A DNA stretch of 64,000 nt, taken from the NCBI GenBank assembly GCA_016218915.1, contig JACRCQ010000009.1:124001-188000 (forward strand), given 5' to 3'. This stretch comes from Deltaproteobacteria bacterium (GTDB lineage Bacteria; Myxococcota_A; Polyangia; Polyangiales; Polyangiaceae). The translations under genes were made by a program, and so were the position numbers. Position 1 is the stretch's first letter. Every line of letters starts with the position of its first letter. Of this stretch, positions 1 through 7,538 are shown in pieces. The notes under the pieces were generated by a model that ran no database searches, was not told where the DNA came from, and saw only the letters and a list, made by a program, of their open reading frames with translations.

Positions 1-73
1 AGGGGAATCGGTGGGGCAGGATCTGCAAGATCCGGTGGATGTCGAGATTGACCTGCTTGTCGCTCGCGCTCAC
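1..73 (-). CDS. fabZ: FabZ, 3-hydroxyacyl-ACP dehydratase (N-terminal fragment, cut by window edge)
   Basis: Only the first 24 codons are inside the window. A GTG start overlaps the lpxD stop (GTGA, positions 73-70). The reading frame gives a short leader, then the motif DIHRILQILPHRFP, which is the conserved FabZ N-terminus (family form: hydrophobic helix, then LPHRYPFLLVDR). FabZ dehydrates beta-hydroxyacyl-ACP in fatty acid synthesis and balances lipid A against phospholipid synthesis. The order skp-lpxD-fabZ is a classic lipid A cluster order, and lpxA would be expected next, outside the window. The identification rests on a short match plus gene order. Confidence 0.85.
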   Translation of the reverse strand, partial: MSASDKQVNLDIHRILQILPHRFP

Positions 74-1035
74 GTCGATTGCCCTCGCAACGCTTTTGCA
101 ATCGAGCGCAGCCATCGCATGCGCTCCACAGCTGGGTAGCCTGCCACGGTCGTGGCCGGCGGAACATTCCCAATCACTCCGGCCTTGCCCGCCAAGCGTG
201 CACCGTCGCCAACCACCACGTGATCCGCGACACCAGCCTGCCCACCCACCAGCACCCCGCTGCCGATCCGCGACGAGCCCGCAAACCCCGCCTGGGCGGC
301 GATCATCGTACCTGCGCCGATCCTGACGTTGTGCCCCACGTGTACGTGCGCATCGAGCTTGCACCCCCGTTCGAGCACGGTAGGGCGCAGCGTCCCGGAG
401 TCGATCGTCGCAAGTGCGCCTATCTCAACGTCGTCTTCGACCACCACGCCGCCGGGCTGCGGCATCCGACGCACTTCGCCTGCTGGACCGGTGACCCACC
501 CGAACCCCGGCCTGCCCACAATGGCGCCGGCCCCGACCACGACGCGGCGCCCAAGCCGGACACAGGGAAAAATGACCGCATTCGGCCCGATCGTGCTCCC
601 GTCCAGCACCTCGCAACCACCCATCAGCACTGCGCCTGGTCCGATGTCCACGTTCTGCCCAACGGCCGCGCCCTCTTCCACGACCGCGGTCCGATGACGC
701 TGCGCCACCGCCCCCCCATGGCCATCTTCGAGCAGGCACGCCAGCACCCAGGCTGCGAACTCGTGCACCCACCGTCTCCCCTGTGGGATCAGGGATGCGA
801 GGCTGCCGTCCACGAGCAGCACTGCGGGACAGGTCCGAGCCTCAGCCACGAATCGCCTGGAAAGCACGGGCGCCAGGCAACGCGGGGAAGACTGGGACGG
901 CTCAGCAACCGCTTCAATGACGAGGCCGGCAGCGGAGGGATCGAGCGATCCTCCGAGTCGACTGCACAAGTCATCCAGGAGAGCTGGCTTGGGGAGAGCG
1001 ATGCCCGGCAGCTGGCCTTCAGAAGGAGGGCACAC
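70..1035 (-). CDS. lpxD: LpxD, UDP-3-O-acylglucosamine N-acyltransferase
   Basis: 321 residues, near the usual LpxD length. It transfers a 3-hydroxyacyl chain from ACP to the 2-amino group of UDP-3-O-acyl-glucosamine, the third step of lipid A synthesis, in the cytoplasm. Residues about 20-105 are a divergent N-terminal uridine-binding domain. Residues about 115-290 are hexapeptide repeats forming a left-handed beta-helix, with IGRPGFGW at 173-180 and the expected catalytic histidine in GHNVRIG (His235). The start is GTG, 11 nt after the skp stop, with no strong Shine-Dalgarno, so translational coupling is likely. The stop overlaps the fabZ start. Residues 50-110 look diverged from typical LpxD. 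Confidence 0.92.
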   Translation of the reverse strand: MCPPSEGQLPGIALPKPALLDDLCSRLGGSLDPSAAGLVIEAVAEPSQSSPRCLAPVLSRRFVAEARTCPAVLLVDGSLASLIPQGRRWVHEFAAWVLACLLEDGHGGAVAQRHRTAVVEEGAAVGQNVDIGPGAVLMGGCEVLDGSTIGPNAVIFPCVRLGRRVVVGAGAIVGRPGFGWVTGPAGEVRRMPQPGGVVVEDDVEIGALATIDSGTLRPTVLERGCKLDAHVHVGHNVRIGAGTMIAAQAGFAGSSRIGSGVLVGGQAGVADHVVVGDGARLAGKAGVIGNVPPATTVAGYPAVERMRWLRSIAKALRGQST

Positions 1036-1046
1036 GGTTTGGACGG

Positions 1047-1655
1047 CTACTTGGCGGCTGGCGGCTTGGCGGCAGGTGGCTTGGCAGCAGGCGGCTTGGC
1101 GGCAGGCGCCTTCTTGTCATCCTTGGGCGGCTCGGCCTTGGGCGTCCCGGCGTTGTACAGCTGGATGGTCTTGTCCGTGATGTCGAGGTCGCTTCGAGCG
1201 TAGGGCACCGCGTTCTTCTCGAAGATCGCGTCGTAGCCATCTTGCGCAGCGAGCTGACGGAGCATGCTGATGACCTTGTTGAGAATGGGCTGGGTAAGCT
1301 CGCCTTGCTTCTTCTGGAGCTCCTTGTTGAACTCCACGAAGGTACCCTGCAGCTCGACCATGGCGCGCTGCCACTCCTCGGTGCGACGCGCAAGAGCCTC
1401 TTTGGACAGCACTTTCGACTGCTTTTCGATGTCGTCGCGAGCCTGCTGCAACGCGTTCTGCTTGGCGTCGAGCTCCTGCTGGCGCTTGTCGAACAGCTTC
1501 TTGAGCGTTGCCTGCGCACGAAGGCCGTCTTCGGACTCCATGACCGCTCGCTGCACGTCGACCACAGCGAACTTCATCTGGGCGGAAGCGGCAGACGACA
1601 AGAGGAGGAGGGAGAGGGCGAGGGCAGAGGCCAGGGCGTAGCGGACGAGATTCAT
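1047..1655 (-). CDS. skp: Skp/OmpH-family periplasmic chaperone
   Basis: 202 residues. An N-terminal signal peptide (residues 1-25, hydrophobic stretch ending ASA) precedes the OmpH fold: a short strand (KFAVVDVQRAV), then a long charged coiled coil from about 45 to 125, the tentacle that holds unfolded outer-membrane proteins. The last 20 or so residues are four near-perfect PPAAK repeats on a Lys/Pro/Ala tail that normal Skp lacks. Skp escorts beta-barrel proteins across the periplasm to the Bam complex. It leads the skp-lpxD-fabZ operon. bamA, often just upstream, is not here: the next gene upstream is divergent. Confidence 0.9.
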   Translation of the reverse strand: MNLVRYALASALALSLLLLSSAASAQMKFAVVDVQRAVMESEDGLRAQATLKKLFDKRQQELDAKQNALQQARDDIEKQSKVLSKEALARRTEEWQRAMVELQGTFVEFNKELQKKQGELTQPILNKVISMLRQLAAQDGYDAIFEKNAVPYARSDLDITDKTIQLYNAGTPKAEPPKDDKKAPAAKPPAAKPPAAKPPAAK

Positions 1656-1865
1656 GCGGGATGCGTAGCCGCCGGGGCGAGGCGGGTCAAGGCTGGGCAG
1701 CCCGGGGATGTGAAGCTGAGTTCACTACGCGATCGACATGGAGTTCACGGGCAGAGGGGGGCAAGGCAGTGGGCGGAGGGGTGCGAGGGGGTAGGGCCGG
1801 CAGATGATGCGGGGAGTCTGGCGCAATGGATGGGGATCTGTCAGTTTTCAGCTGGCGAGGTGCCC

Positions 1866-1881
1866 TGGCACGCGTATTGGA
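1866..1881 (+). promoter_or_regulatory. Candidate sigma-54 (-24/-12) promoter
   Basis: TGGCAC-GCGTA-TTGGA matches the sigma-54 pattern TGGCACR-N4-TTGCW at all but one fixed position (GG rather than GC at -12). It lies 31 nt before the ATG at 1913, which would put the transcript start near 1892, just ahead of the AAGGAGG ribosome binding site. The spacing is attractive, but the -12 mismatch lowers confidence. Confidence 0.35.
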
Positions 1882-1912
1882 TGGATCGAGGCTGTACCCG
1901 AAGGAGGTCGTC

Positions 1913-2680
1913 ATGACCGAGCGGCGCGTGATGCACGGGATCAGGAGTCTGGGACTCGCGGGAGTGTGGCTGGCTCTTGCAGCAATGGGAGGCGGCTGCG
2001 GGTCCGGGGCTGAGCAGACGATTTGCGATTCGGCAGGCAGCTGCCAGGTGTGCGATGCGTACGGGTGCCGTCCGGCAACGCCGTCCTCGCAAGGAGCGTT
2101 CTGCGGCGTCGGGGAGGAGACGTGCAAGGACGGGCAGCAGTGCATCGACGGGCTGTGCCTGAACCCGTGCGAGTACAGCTCGGAGTGCGGGCCTGGGCGA
2201 ATCTGCCTGAACAGCAAGTGCGTGGTCGGATGCGATGCGAGCACGCCTTGCCCGACCGGGTACAAGTGCAACGCCAAGGGCACGTGCGATCCTGACGTGG
2301 CAAACCCGGAGTGCAGCACGAGCAAGCCGTGCGTGGGCGGGCTCAAGTGCGTATCCGGGATCTGCACGGGAGGGTGCACGAAGACGAGCGAATGCGCGCC
2401 GACGGAGATCTGCGACACGACGACGAGCTCGTGCATCAAGGACCCGCAGCCGAAGCCTCCGTGCGCGGTGGATCCGAATGTGTGCCCGGCGGCGCAGACG
2501 TGCAAGAACGGATACTGTCGCTATCCCTGTGCGGATAGTGAGACGTGCACGAAGATCGACGTACGCATTGCGGTATGCAAGGACGGGATCTGCATGAGCG
2601 AGGCGGAAGCGGATCCGAAGTGCACGAAGAAGGATGACTGCCCAGAGGGCAAGGACTGCGTGTCGAACGTCTGCCTCTGA
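1913..2680 (+). CDS. Cysteine-rich secreted lipoprotein (EGF/dickkopf-like repeats)
   Basis: 255 residues from the ATG preceded by a perfect AAGGAGG at 1901-1907; a longer frame upstream is unlikely to be used. A type II signal peptide with lipobox around MGGGC is followed by tandem cysteine-rich units of the form C-x5-C-x6-C-x3-C-x3-C (for example CKDGQQCIDGLCLNPC, then ECGPGRICLNSKCVVGC), at least seven in all, joined by short Pro/Thr-rich linkers. Such disulfide-rich lipoproteins are abundant in large-genome myxobacteria and usually have no known function. I infer an extracytoplasmic, membrane-anchored protein. It is divergent from skp, with about 257 bp between them. Confidence 0.85.
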   Translation: MTERRVMHGIRSLGLAGVWLALAAMGGGCGSGAEQTICDSAGSCQVCDAYGCRPATPSSQGAFCGVGEETCKDGQQCIDGLCLNPCEYSSECGPGRICLNSKCVVGCDASTPCPTGYKCNAKGTCDPDVANPECSTSKPCVGGLKCVSGICTGGCTKTSECAPTEICDTTTSSCIKDPQPKPPCAVDPNVCPAAQTCKNGYCRYPCADSETCTKIDVRIAVCKDGICMSEAEADPKCTKKDDCPEGKDCVSNVCL

Positions 2681-3095
2681 TCGAATCGCAGATCGCGCGT
2701 CGACAACCGATCGCGCGGCGACTCCCCTGACAGCTTGAAGCGAGCGCGACGTGCGGACGGAATTCATCGCACTGATCCGCATGAAAATCACTTAATGGAG
2801 CGCTCGACTGTGCGGCCCCTCGGACGGGTGATTCGAGAGCACAAGTCAAATGGGTTCGCAAGGACTACTGTGAGGAACTTCACGATCCGGCAGGCATTCG
2901 TGAAGCGTCATATTATGGGTTTTATGAGTTAGCAAAAGTGAATGATTTCAGATGTTTAGGCCAAAACAGTCCCAACTCGTGACTTGTCACACATTGACGA
3001 TCGTGACACTTGATCGGAGACTAAAGTGAACTAAGCTCACGAACATTGGCCGCTGCGGCGAGGGGAGCACGCGGATCCAGCAAATGGAGGCCAGC
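2681..3095. other. Intergenic region upstream of rex
   Basis: 415 bp with no convincing gene. It is AT-richer than its surroundings between about 2860 and 3030. It holds the Rex-like operator at 2868-2885, a perfect inverted repeat CTTCACGA-N12-TCGTGAAG at 2878-2905 that overlaps it, a compact palindrome GTGAC-TT-GTCAC at 2979-2990, and TGTCAC-N12-GTGACA at 2985-3008. These look like regulatory sites for rex, but none is proven. Confidence 0.5.
2868..2885. promoter_or_regulatory. Candidate Rex operator (autoregulation)
   Basis: The 18-mer CTGTGAGGAACTTCACGA matches the general Rex-box TTGTGAA-N4-TTCACAA at 11 of 14 fixed positions, including the TGTGA and TTCAC half-site cores with correct spacing. 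It lies 210 bp upstream of the rex start codon. Rex commonly represses its own gene, so the position makes sense if the promoter lies here. Confidence 0.45.
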
Positions 3096-3770
3096 ATGTC
3101 GGAAGTAGTTGAAAGCGGAAGTCCTAGAAAGTTGTCGAGAGCCCTTGCCGGACGACTCGCTCGGTACCGGGAGATCGTAGACGCCGCGCGCACCGCCGGA
3201 AAAGCCTACGTCTCTTCGGATGCTTGCGGTCGTGAGCTGCACGTCGATGGCACCCTGGTCCGCAAGGACATGGCCTGCCTCGGCGTCGTCGGCAAACCCC
3301 ATGTCGGCTACCCCGTCGCAGATGTCCTCTCTGCCCTCGAGAAGCATGTCGACGAGCAGACCCAGCGCGCTGCTGTCCTGGTCGGCGCCGGCAACATGGG
3401 GACCGCTCTGGTCACTTCCGCGACCCTTGAACGTCACGGAGTGCATCTGGAAGCCGTCTTCGACCGCGACGGAACCAAGGTCGGATTGCCGGTCGGACGT
3501 CATCAGATCTCCCCCATCGACCAGCTCGAATCGATGATCAACCAGTGCGGCGCCAAGCTCGGCGTGGTCACGGTGCCCGCTGATTCCGCCCAGGAGATCA
3601 TCGACAGGATGGCTCGCGCCGGCATCAAGGTGATCTGGAACTTCGCCCCCATCCGCCCCCAGGTCCCCATGGGCGTGCGCGTCCTCAACGAGCACCTCGC
3701 TGAGAGCGTCGGCCGCCTTTCGCGCTACCTCGACGAGGCAGAGCACAAAGTCGAGCTCCCCGTCTCCTGA
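3096..3770 (+). CDS. rex: Rex, NAD(H)-sensing redox transcriptional repressor
   Basis: 224 residues from the ATG at 3096, chosen over ATG 3084 because GGAGG at 3086-3090 sits 5 nt before it. Residues about 13-80 are the winged-helix DNA-binding domain (RALAGRLARYREIVDAAR, then SSDACGRELHVDGTLVRKDM). From about 90 there is a Rossmann fold with the NAD-binding motif VGAGNMGTAL. The C-terminal helix for domain swapping is present. Rex dimers bind DNA when NAD+ is high and release it when NADH rises, controlling respiration and fermentation genes. It stands alone here, and the targets are not evident locally. Confidence 0.93.
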   Translation: MSEVVESGSPRKLSRALAGRLARYREIVDAARTAGKAYVSSDACGRELHVDGTLVRKDMACLGVVGKPHVGYPVADVLSALEKHVDEQTQRAAVLVGAGNMGTALVTSATLERHGVHLEAVFDRDGTKVGLPVGRHQISPIDQLESMINQCGAKLGVVTVPADSAQEIIDRMARAGIKVIWNFAPIRPQVPMGVRVLNEHLAESVGRLSRYLDEAEHKVELPVS

Positions 3771-3799
3771 GCCCTTCCCCCTGACCTGCGCGCCTACCT

Positions 3800-3824
3800 G
3801 GCTGCCTGGTTCCATCAGGCAGCC
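3800..3824. terminator. Hairpin between convergent genes
   Basis: Perfect 9-bp stem GGCTGCCTG / CAGGCAGCC with a 7-nt loop, 30 bp past the rex stop and 28 bp before the stop of the convergent barrel gene. There is no U-tract on either side, so it may stall or protect 3' ends rather than act as a full intrinsic terminator. Confidence 0.55.
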
Positions 3825-3851
3825 GCAAATCCTATCGACTTGCCTCTCCGT

Positions 3852-4496
3852 TCACGGCCCGCCGTAGAACGTCGCCTTGATCCCCAGAGTCAAGTCGTTG
3901 CGCGCAAACCAGTCGCTCCAGTTGTGCTGGTAGCCCACCGAGGGCCCCACCGCGATCGGCCCCAATCGCCAGGTCTCCCAGAACACGCCGATGCCGAGGG
4001 TCGACGCCACGCCGGAGCTTGCCAGCTCTGCGCCATTCGCCTTGTTCTTGATGGAAGTCGCCCCTGCCCCAAAGTCGAGGTTCACGCCGAGATCGCGGTA
4101 GATGCCCCCTTGGCCGTACAGCGGAAAAGTCTCGATTCGAAACAGGAACAGCCCGACCGTCGTTTGGGTCGAGCTGCCGTACATCACGCCGTAGGACCCT
4201 CCGAGCCCGAACGTGAACCAGTCCGTGAGCGCACCACCAAGATAGGGTGTTGCCCGATACCCGAGTGCGATGCCGGTGTCGGTGGTGTGCGCGGAGTCGT
4301 AGCGTTCCGCCTGGGCGGTCGGATTCCCAACGGCGTTTCCCAGTGAAAGGCCTCCAGCTACGCCGAGGACGAACCCGTAGCGTCGCTCGGGTTTGGGTTC
4401 TGGCTCTCCTTCGGCGAGCGCGGAGCTGCTCACCAGCAGGGCGCAAGCGCAAGCCAGTACGGCGATGGGCGGGGCCGCTCGATGCTTCGTGATCAC
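3852..4496 (-). CDS. Predicted outer-membrane beta-barrel protein
   Basis: 214 residues with a GTG start. A Sec signal peptide covers residues 1-28 (ACALLVSSSALA). The mature part alternates glycine/aromatic-rich strands with short turns (GFVLGVAGGLSLG, FGLGGSYGVMYG, LDFGAGATSI, VGPSVGYQHNW), the pattern of a small 8-10-strand barrel. It ends in FYGGP rather than a terminal aromatic. No specific family is recognised; a structural or surface porin-like role is an inference. It is divergent from the parvulin lipoprotein gene at 4593 and convergent with rex. Confidence 0.7.
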   Translation of the reverse strand: MITKHRAAPPIAVLACACALLVSSSALAEGEPEPKPERRYGFVLGVAGGLSLGNAVGNPTAQAERYDSAHTTDTGIALGYRATPYLGGALTDWFTFGLGGSYGVMYGSSTQTTVGLFLFRIETFPLYGQGGIYRDLGVNLDFGAGATSIKNKANGAELASSGVASTLGIGVFWETWRLGPIAVGPSVGYQHNWSDWFARNDLTLGIKATFYGGP

Positions 4497-4592
4497 GGGT
4501 GACGAAGCTCGTCCGAGGTTGGTCGCGGGTCAAGTGCAAACGGGCCATCTCTGCGCTTGCATTCCGGCCGGAGCGCGACGAATTGTCGCGGG

Positions 4593-5108
4593 ATGCGGAG
4601 CAAGCTCCCAGCCCAGCTTCTGGTCGCAGCGGCGTGCCTCGTCGGCTGCAACGAATCGAGCCCAAAAAGCACGCCGCCCGCTCCTGCCTCCCAGGCCCCG
4701 GCGCCAGCTTCGTCGGCCGCAGCGCCGGCTGCGTCGACTGCCGAAGCTCCAGCGCCCAAGGTCGCCAAGCTCGAGGATCCGCCGCCGACCAAGATCGCGG
4801 CGCAGCACCTGCTCGTGGCGTACAAGGGAGCGGCTTCAGTGCCCAAGGGTGTGACGCGCACCAAGGAAGAAGCGCGCAAGCGTGCTGAGGAAGCTGCTCG
4901 CCGGGGCAAGGCGGGCGAGGACTTTTCGGCGTTGGTTGCGGAGTACTCCGACGACTCGACCAAGGCCAATCGAGGCAATCTCGGGGTGTTCACCCGAGAC
5001 AAGATGGTCAAGCCGTTCTCCGATGCGGCTTTCCTGCTTCCGGTGGATGCGGTGAGCGACGTGGTGGAGACGAAGTTCGGGTTCCACGTGATCAAGCGCA
5101 ACCAGTAG
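4593..5108 (+). CDS. Parvulin-type (PpiC) peptidyl-prolyl isomerase lipoprotein
   Basis: 171 residues from the ATG at 4593. A type II signal peptide with lipobox LVGC is followed by an Ala/Pro/Ser-rich linker (about residues 25-60) and a rotamase domain from about 70 to the end: QHLLVAYKG, EDFSALVAEYSDD, RGNLGVFTRDKMVKPF and the closing FGFHVIKR are hallmarks of PpiC/PpiD/PrsA parvulins. It probably assists folding of exported proteins while tethered to a membrane. No clear Shine-Dalgarno is visible at the start, so a slightly earlier start (4557) cannot be excluded. Confidence 0.85.
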   Translation: MRSKLPAQLLVAAACLVGCNESSPKSTPPAPASQAPAPASSAAAPAASTAEAPAPKVAKLEDPPPTKIAAQHLLVAYKGAASVPKGVTRTKEEARKRAEEAARRGKAGEDFSALVAEYSDDSTKANRGNLGVFTRDKMVKPFSDAAFLLPVDAVSDVVETKFGFHVIKRNQ

Positions 5109-5170
5109 GTGCTGGCAGCGGGCACGCCCATGGACGAGCGGCGCGCTTCGCGCGCGCCGTCTCCCCGTTG

Positions 5171-5243
<73 letters not shown>

Positions 5244-5536
5244 GAGTGGGAAGCTGCGATGCGGACGGCCCGCAAGAGCAGCGCGACGAAACCTACCCGC
5301 CGCGCAGCCAAAGTCAAGACGATCTTGGGGTTTCGGACCGGGTCGGGAACGGGCGAGCAGCGGGTGGGAAAGGGGGCATCACAAACCGTGCCGACTGTTG
5401 ACGTCGGGCCGTGGGTGATTACCTTGCCTCGCGCGACCGCCGGTTCGAATCAGCTTCCTACCCCGGTCAAATCGGCGTCGTCCTGGTTTTTGGAGGATGG
5501 CTTTCGCAAGCGCATCAGCTCTGGAGGAGCGTTCTC

Positions 5537-7447
5537 ATGGGCAAGATTATCGGAATCGACCTCGGCACCACGAACAGCGTCGTGGCGATCATGGAAGGCA
5601 AAGAGCCGAAGGTGATCGTCAATGAAGAAGGGCAGCGCCTGACGCCCTCCGTGGTTGCCTGGGATGAAAAGGGAGAGATCCTCGTCGGACAGATCGCCAA
5701 GCGCCAGGCAGTGACCAACGCGGAGAACACGGTCTACTCGTCGAAGCGCTTCGTGGGCCGTCGGCTCGACGAGGTCGGCGAAGAGACGCGGCGCGTGCCC
5801 TACAAGGTCATCAAGGGACCGAACGGCGACGCGTACTTCGAGATTCGCGGCAAGAGCCTGTCCGCTCCTGAAGTGAGCGCAAAGGTGCTGCAGAAGCTCA
5901 AGAAGGCAGCGGAAGACTACCTGGGCGACAAGGTCACCGAGGCTGTCATCACCGTGCCTGCGTACTTCAACGATGCGCAGCGCCAGGCGACCAAGGACGC
6001 GGGCCGCATCGCCGGGCTCGAGGTCAAGCGGATCATCAACGAGCCTACGGCGGCGGCGCTGGCGTACGGGCTCGATCGCAAGAGCGACGAGGTCATCGCG
6101 GTCTACGACTTCGGCGGCGGCACGTTCGACATCTCGATTCTCGAGGTCGGCGACAACGTCGTGCAGGTCATGTCGACCAACGGCGACACGCACCTCGGCG
6201 GCGACGACATCGACATCCTGATCATGGAGTGGCTGATCGAGGAGTTCAAGAAGGACACGGGCATCGACGTGTCCAAGGACAAGATGGTGATCCAGCGCCT
6301 CAAGGACGGCGCGGAGCAGGCGAAGATCGAGCTGTCGTCGAAGCAGGAGACCACGGTCAACCTGCCGTTCCTCACCGCCGACGCTTCCGGGCCGAAGCAC
6401 CTGCAGAAGCAGCTGTCGCGCGCGAAGCTCGAGCAGATGATGCGCCCGCTGATCGACCGCACCATGGAGCCGGTGCGCAAGGCGCTCGCAGACGCCAAGA
6501 AGAAGCCGGCCGACATCCAGGAGGTCGTGCTGGTAGGCGGCTCGACGCGCATTCCGCTGGTGTACGAGACGGTCAAGCAGTTCTTCGGCAAGGAGCCTCA
6601 CAAGGGCGTGAATCCCGATGAGGTCGTTGCGGTGGGCGCTGCCGTGCAGGCGGGCGTGCTGTCCGGCGACGTCAAGGACATGGTGCTGCTCGACGTGACT
6701 CCGCTGTCGCTCGGCGTGGAGACGCTCGGCGGCGTGATGACCGTGATGATCCAGCGCAACACGACCATCCCGACGCAGAAGAAGGAGATCTTCTCGACCG
6801 CGGCCGACAGCCAGCCGTCGGTGGAGATCCACGTGCTGCAGGGCGAGCGAACCGAGGCGCGCTACAACCGCACGCTCGGACGCTTCCACCTGGAAGGCAT
6901 CATGCCAGCGCCGCGCGGGATTCCGAAGATCGAGGTCACGTTCGACATCGACGCCAACGGCATCCTGTCGGTGACGGCCAAGGACATGGCGACCGGCAAG
7001 GATCAGAAGATCACGATCACGTCGAACTCGGGCCTCAACGAGGAGCAGATCCGCAAGATGGTGCAGGAGGCAGCCGAGAACGAAGCCGAGGACAAGAAGC
7101 GGCGCGAGGAAGTGGAGCGTCGCAACAAGCTCGACTCCATGTGCTACAGCCTCGAGAAGACGCTCAGCGAGAACAAAGAGAAGCTCCCGGCCGGAGACAT
7201 CGCGACTCTCGAGGGCATCATCAAGGAGAGCAAGCAGGCGGTCGAGAAGCAGGACGACGCAGCGGTGCAGGCGAACCTCGAGAAGCTCGAGAAGGAAGCG
7301 CACCGGATCGCATCGGTGCTCTACCAGAACGCAGGCGGCGGCCCTGGCGCGCCTCCGCCTCCCGGAGCCGCTCCCGGGCCCAATGGCGGGGACGGCAAGG
7401 GCAAGAAGCAGGGTGACGTGATCGACGCGGAATTCGAAGAGACCTGA
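5537..7447 (+). CDS. dnaK: DnaK, Hsp70 chaperone
   Basis: 636 residues, the usual DnaK length, from the ATG at 5537 behind GGAGGAG (5523-5529). The N-terminal ATPase domain starts [11 protein letters not shown] and contains [28 protein letters not shown] and DFGGGTFD. The substrate-binding domain starts near residue 390 ([14 protein letters not shown]), followed by the helical lid. The tail ends in a Gly/Pro-rich linker and DVIDAEFEE, as usual for bacterial DnaK. It uses ATP to bind and release unfolded segments with DnaJ and GrpE, neither of which is nearby. I see no CIRCE element upstream. The gene ends at a strong terminator and appears monocistronic. Confidence 0.97.
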   Translation: MGKIIGIDLGTTNSVVAIMEGKEPKVIVNEEGQRLTPSVVAWDEKGEILVGQIAKRQAVTNAENTVYSSKRFVGRRLDEVGEETRRVPYKVIKGPNGDAYFEIRGKSLSAPEVSAKVLQKLKKAAEDYLGDKVTEAVITVPAYFNDAQRQATKDAGRIAGLEVKRIINEPTAAALAYGLDRKSDEVIAVYDFGGGTFDISILEVGDNVVQVMSTNGDTHLGGDDIDILIMEWLIEEFKKDTGIDVSKDKMVIQRLKDGAEQAKIELSSKQETTVNLPFLTADASGPKHLQKQLSRAKLEQMMRPLIDRTMEPVRKALADAKKKPADIQEVVLVGGSTRIPLVYETVKQFFGKEPHKGVNPDEVVAVGAAVQAGVLSGDVKDMVLLDVTPLSLGVETLGGVMTVMIQRNTTIPTQKKEIFSTAADSQPSVEIHVLQGERTEARYNRTLGRFHLEGIMPAPRGIPKIEVTFDIDANGILSVTAKDMATGKDQKITITSNSGLNEEQIRKMVQEAAENEAEDKKRREEVERRNKLDSMCYSLEKTLSENKEKLPAGDIATLEGIIKESKQAVEKQDDAAVQANLEKLEKEAHRIASVLYQNAGGGPGAPPPPGAAPGPNGGDGKGKKQGDVIDAEFEET

Positions 7448-7470
7448 TCACGCGATACAAGGCAGCCACG

Positions 7471-7514
7471 GACGCGCCACGGGATCCTCCTCCACCGTGG
7501 CGCGTCTTCTTTTT
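7471..7514 (+). terminator. Rho-independent terminator of dnaK
   Basis: A perfect 12-bp GC-rich stem (GACGCGCCACGG / CCGTGGCGCGTC) with a 12-nt loop is followed at once by TTCTTTTT (7507-7514). It starts 23 bp after the dnaK stop and is the clearest intrinsic terminator in the window. Confidence 0.92.
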
Positions 7515-7538
7515 GCCGGCGCTGGTGCGCGACGCAGC

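Noticed and set aside
5244..5536. Possible CIRCE/HrcA or other heat-shock operator before dnaK
   Set aside because: No TTAGCACTC-type inverted repeat is present; the only similar text lies in the tRNA-Ala gene. No convincing promoter could be assigned.
5450..7303. Long open frame (617 codons) antisense to dnaK
   Set aside because: It is the reverse-strand shadow of a highly conserved gene; high GC with third-position bias opens such frames. Its composition (Asp/Val/His/Leu/Arg strings) has no domain.
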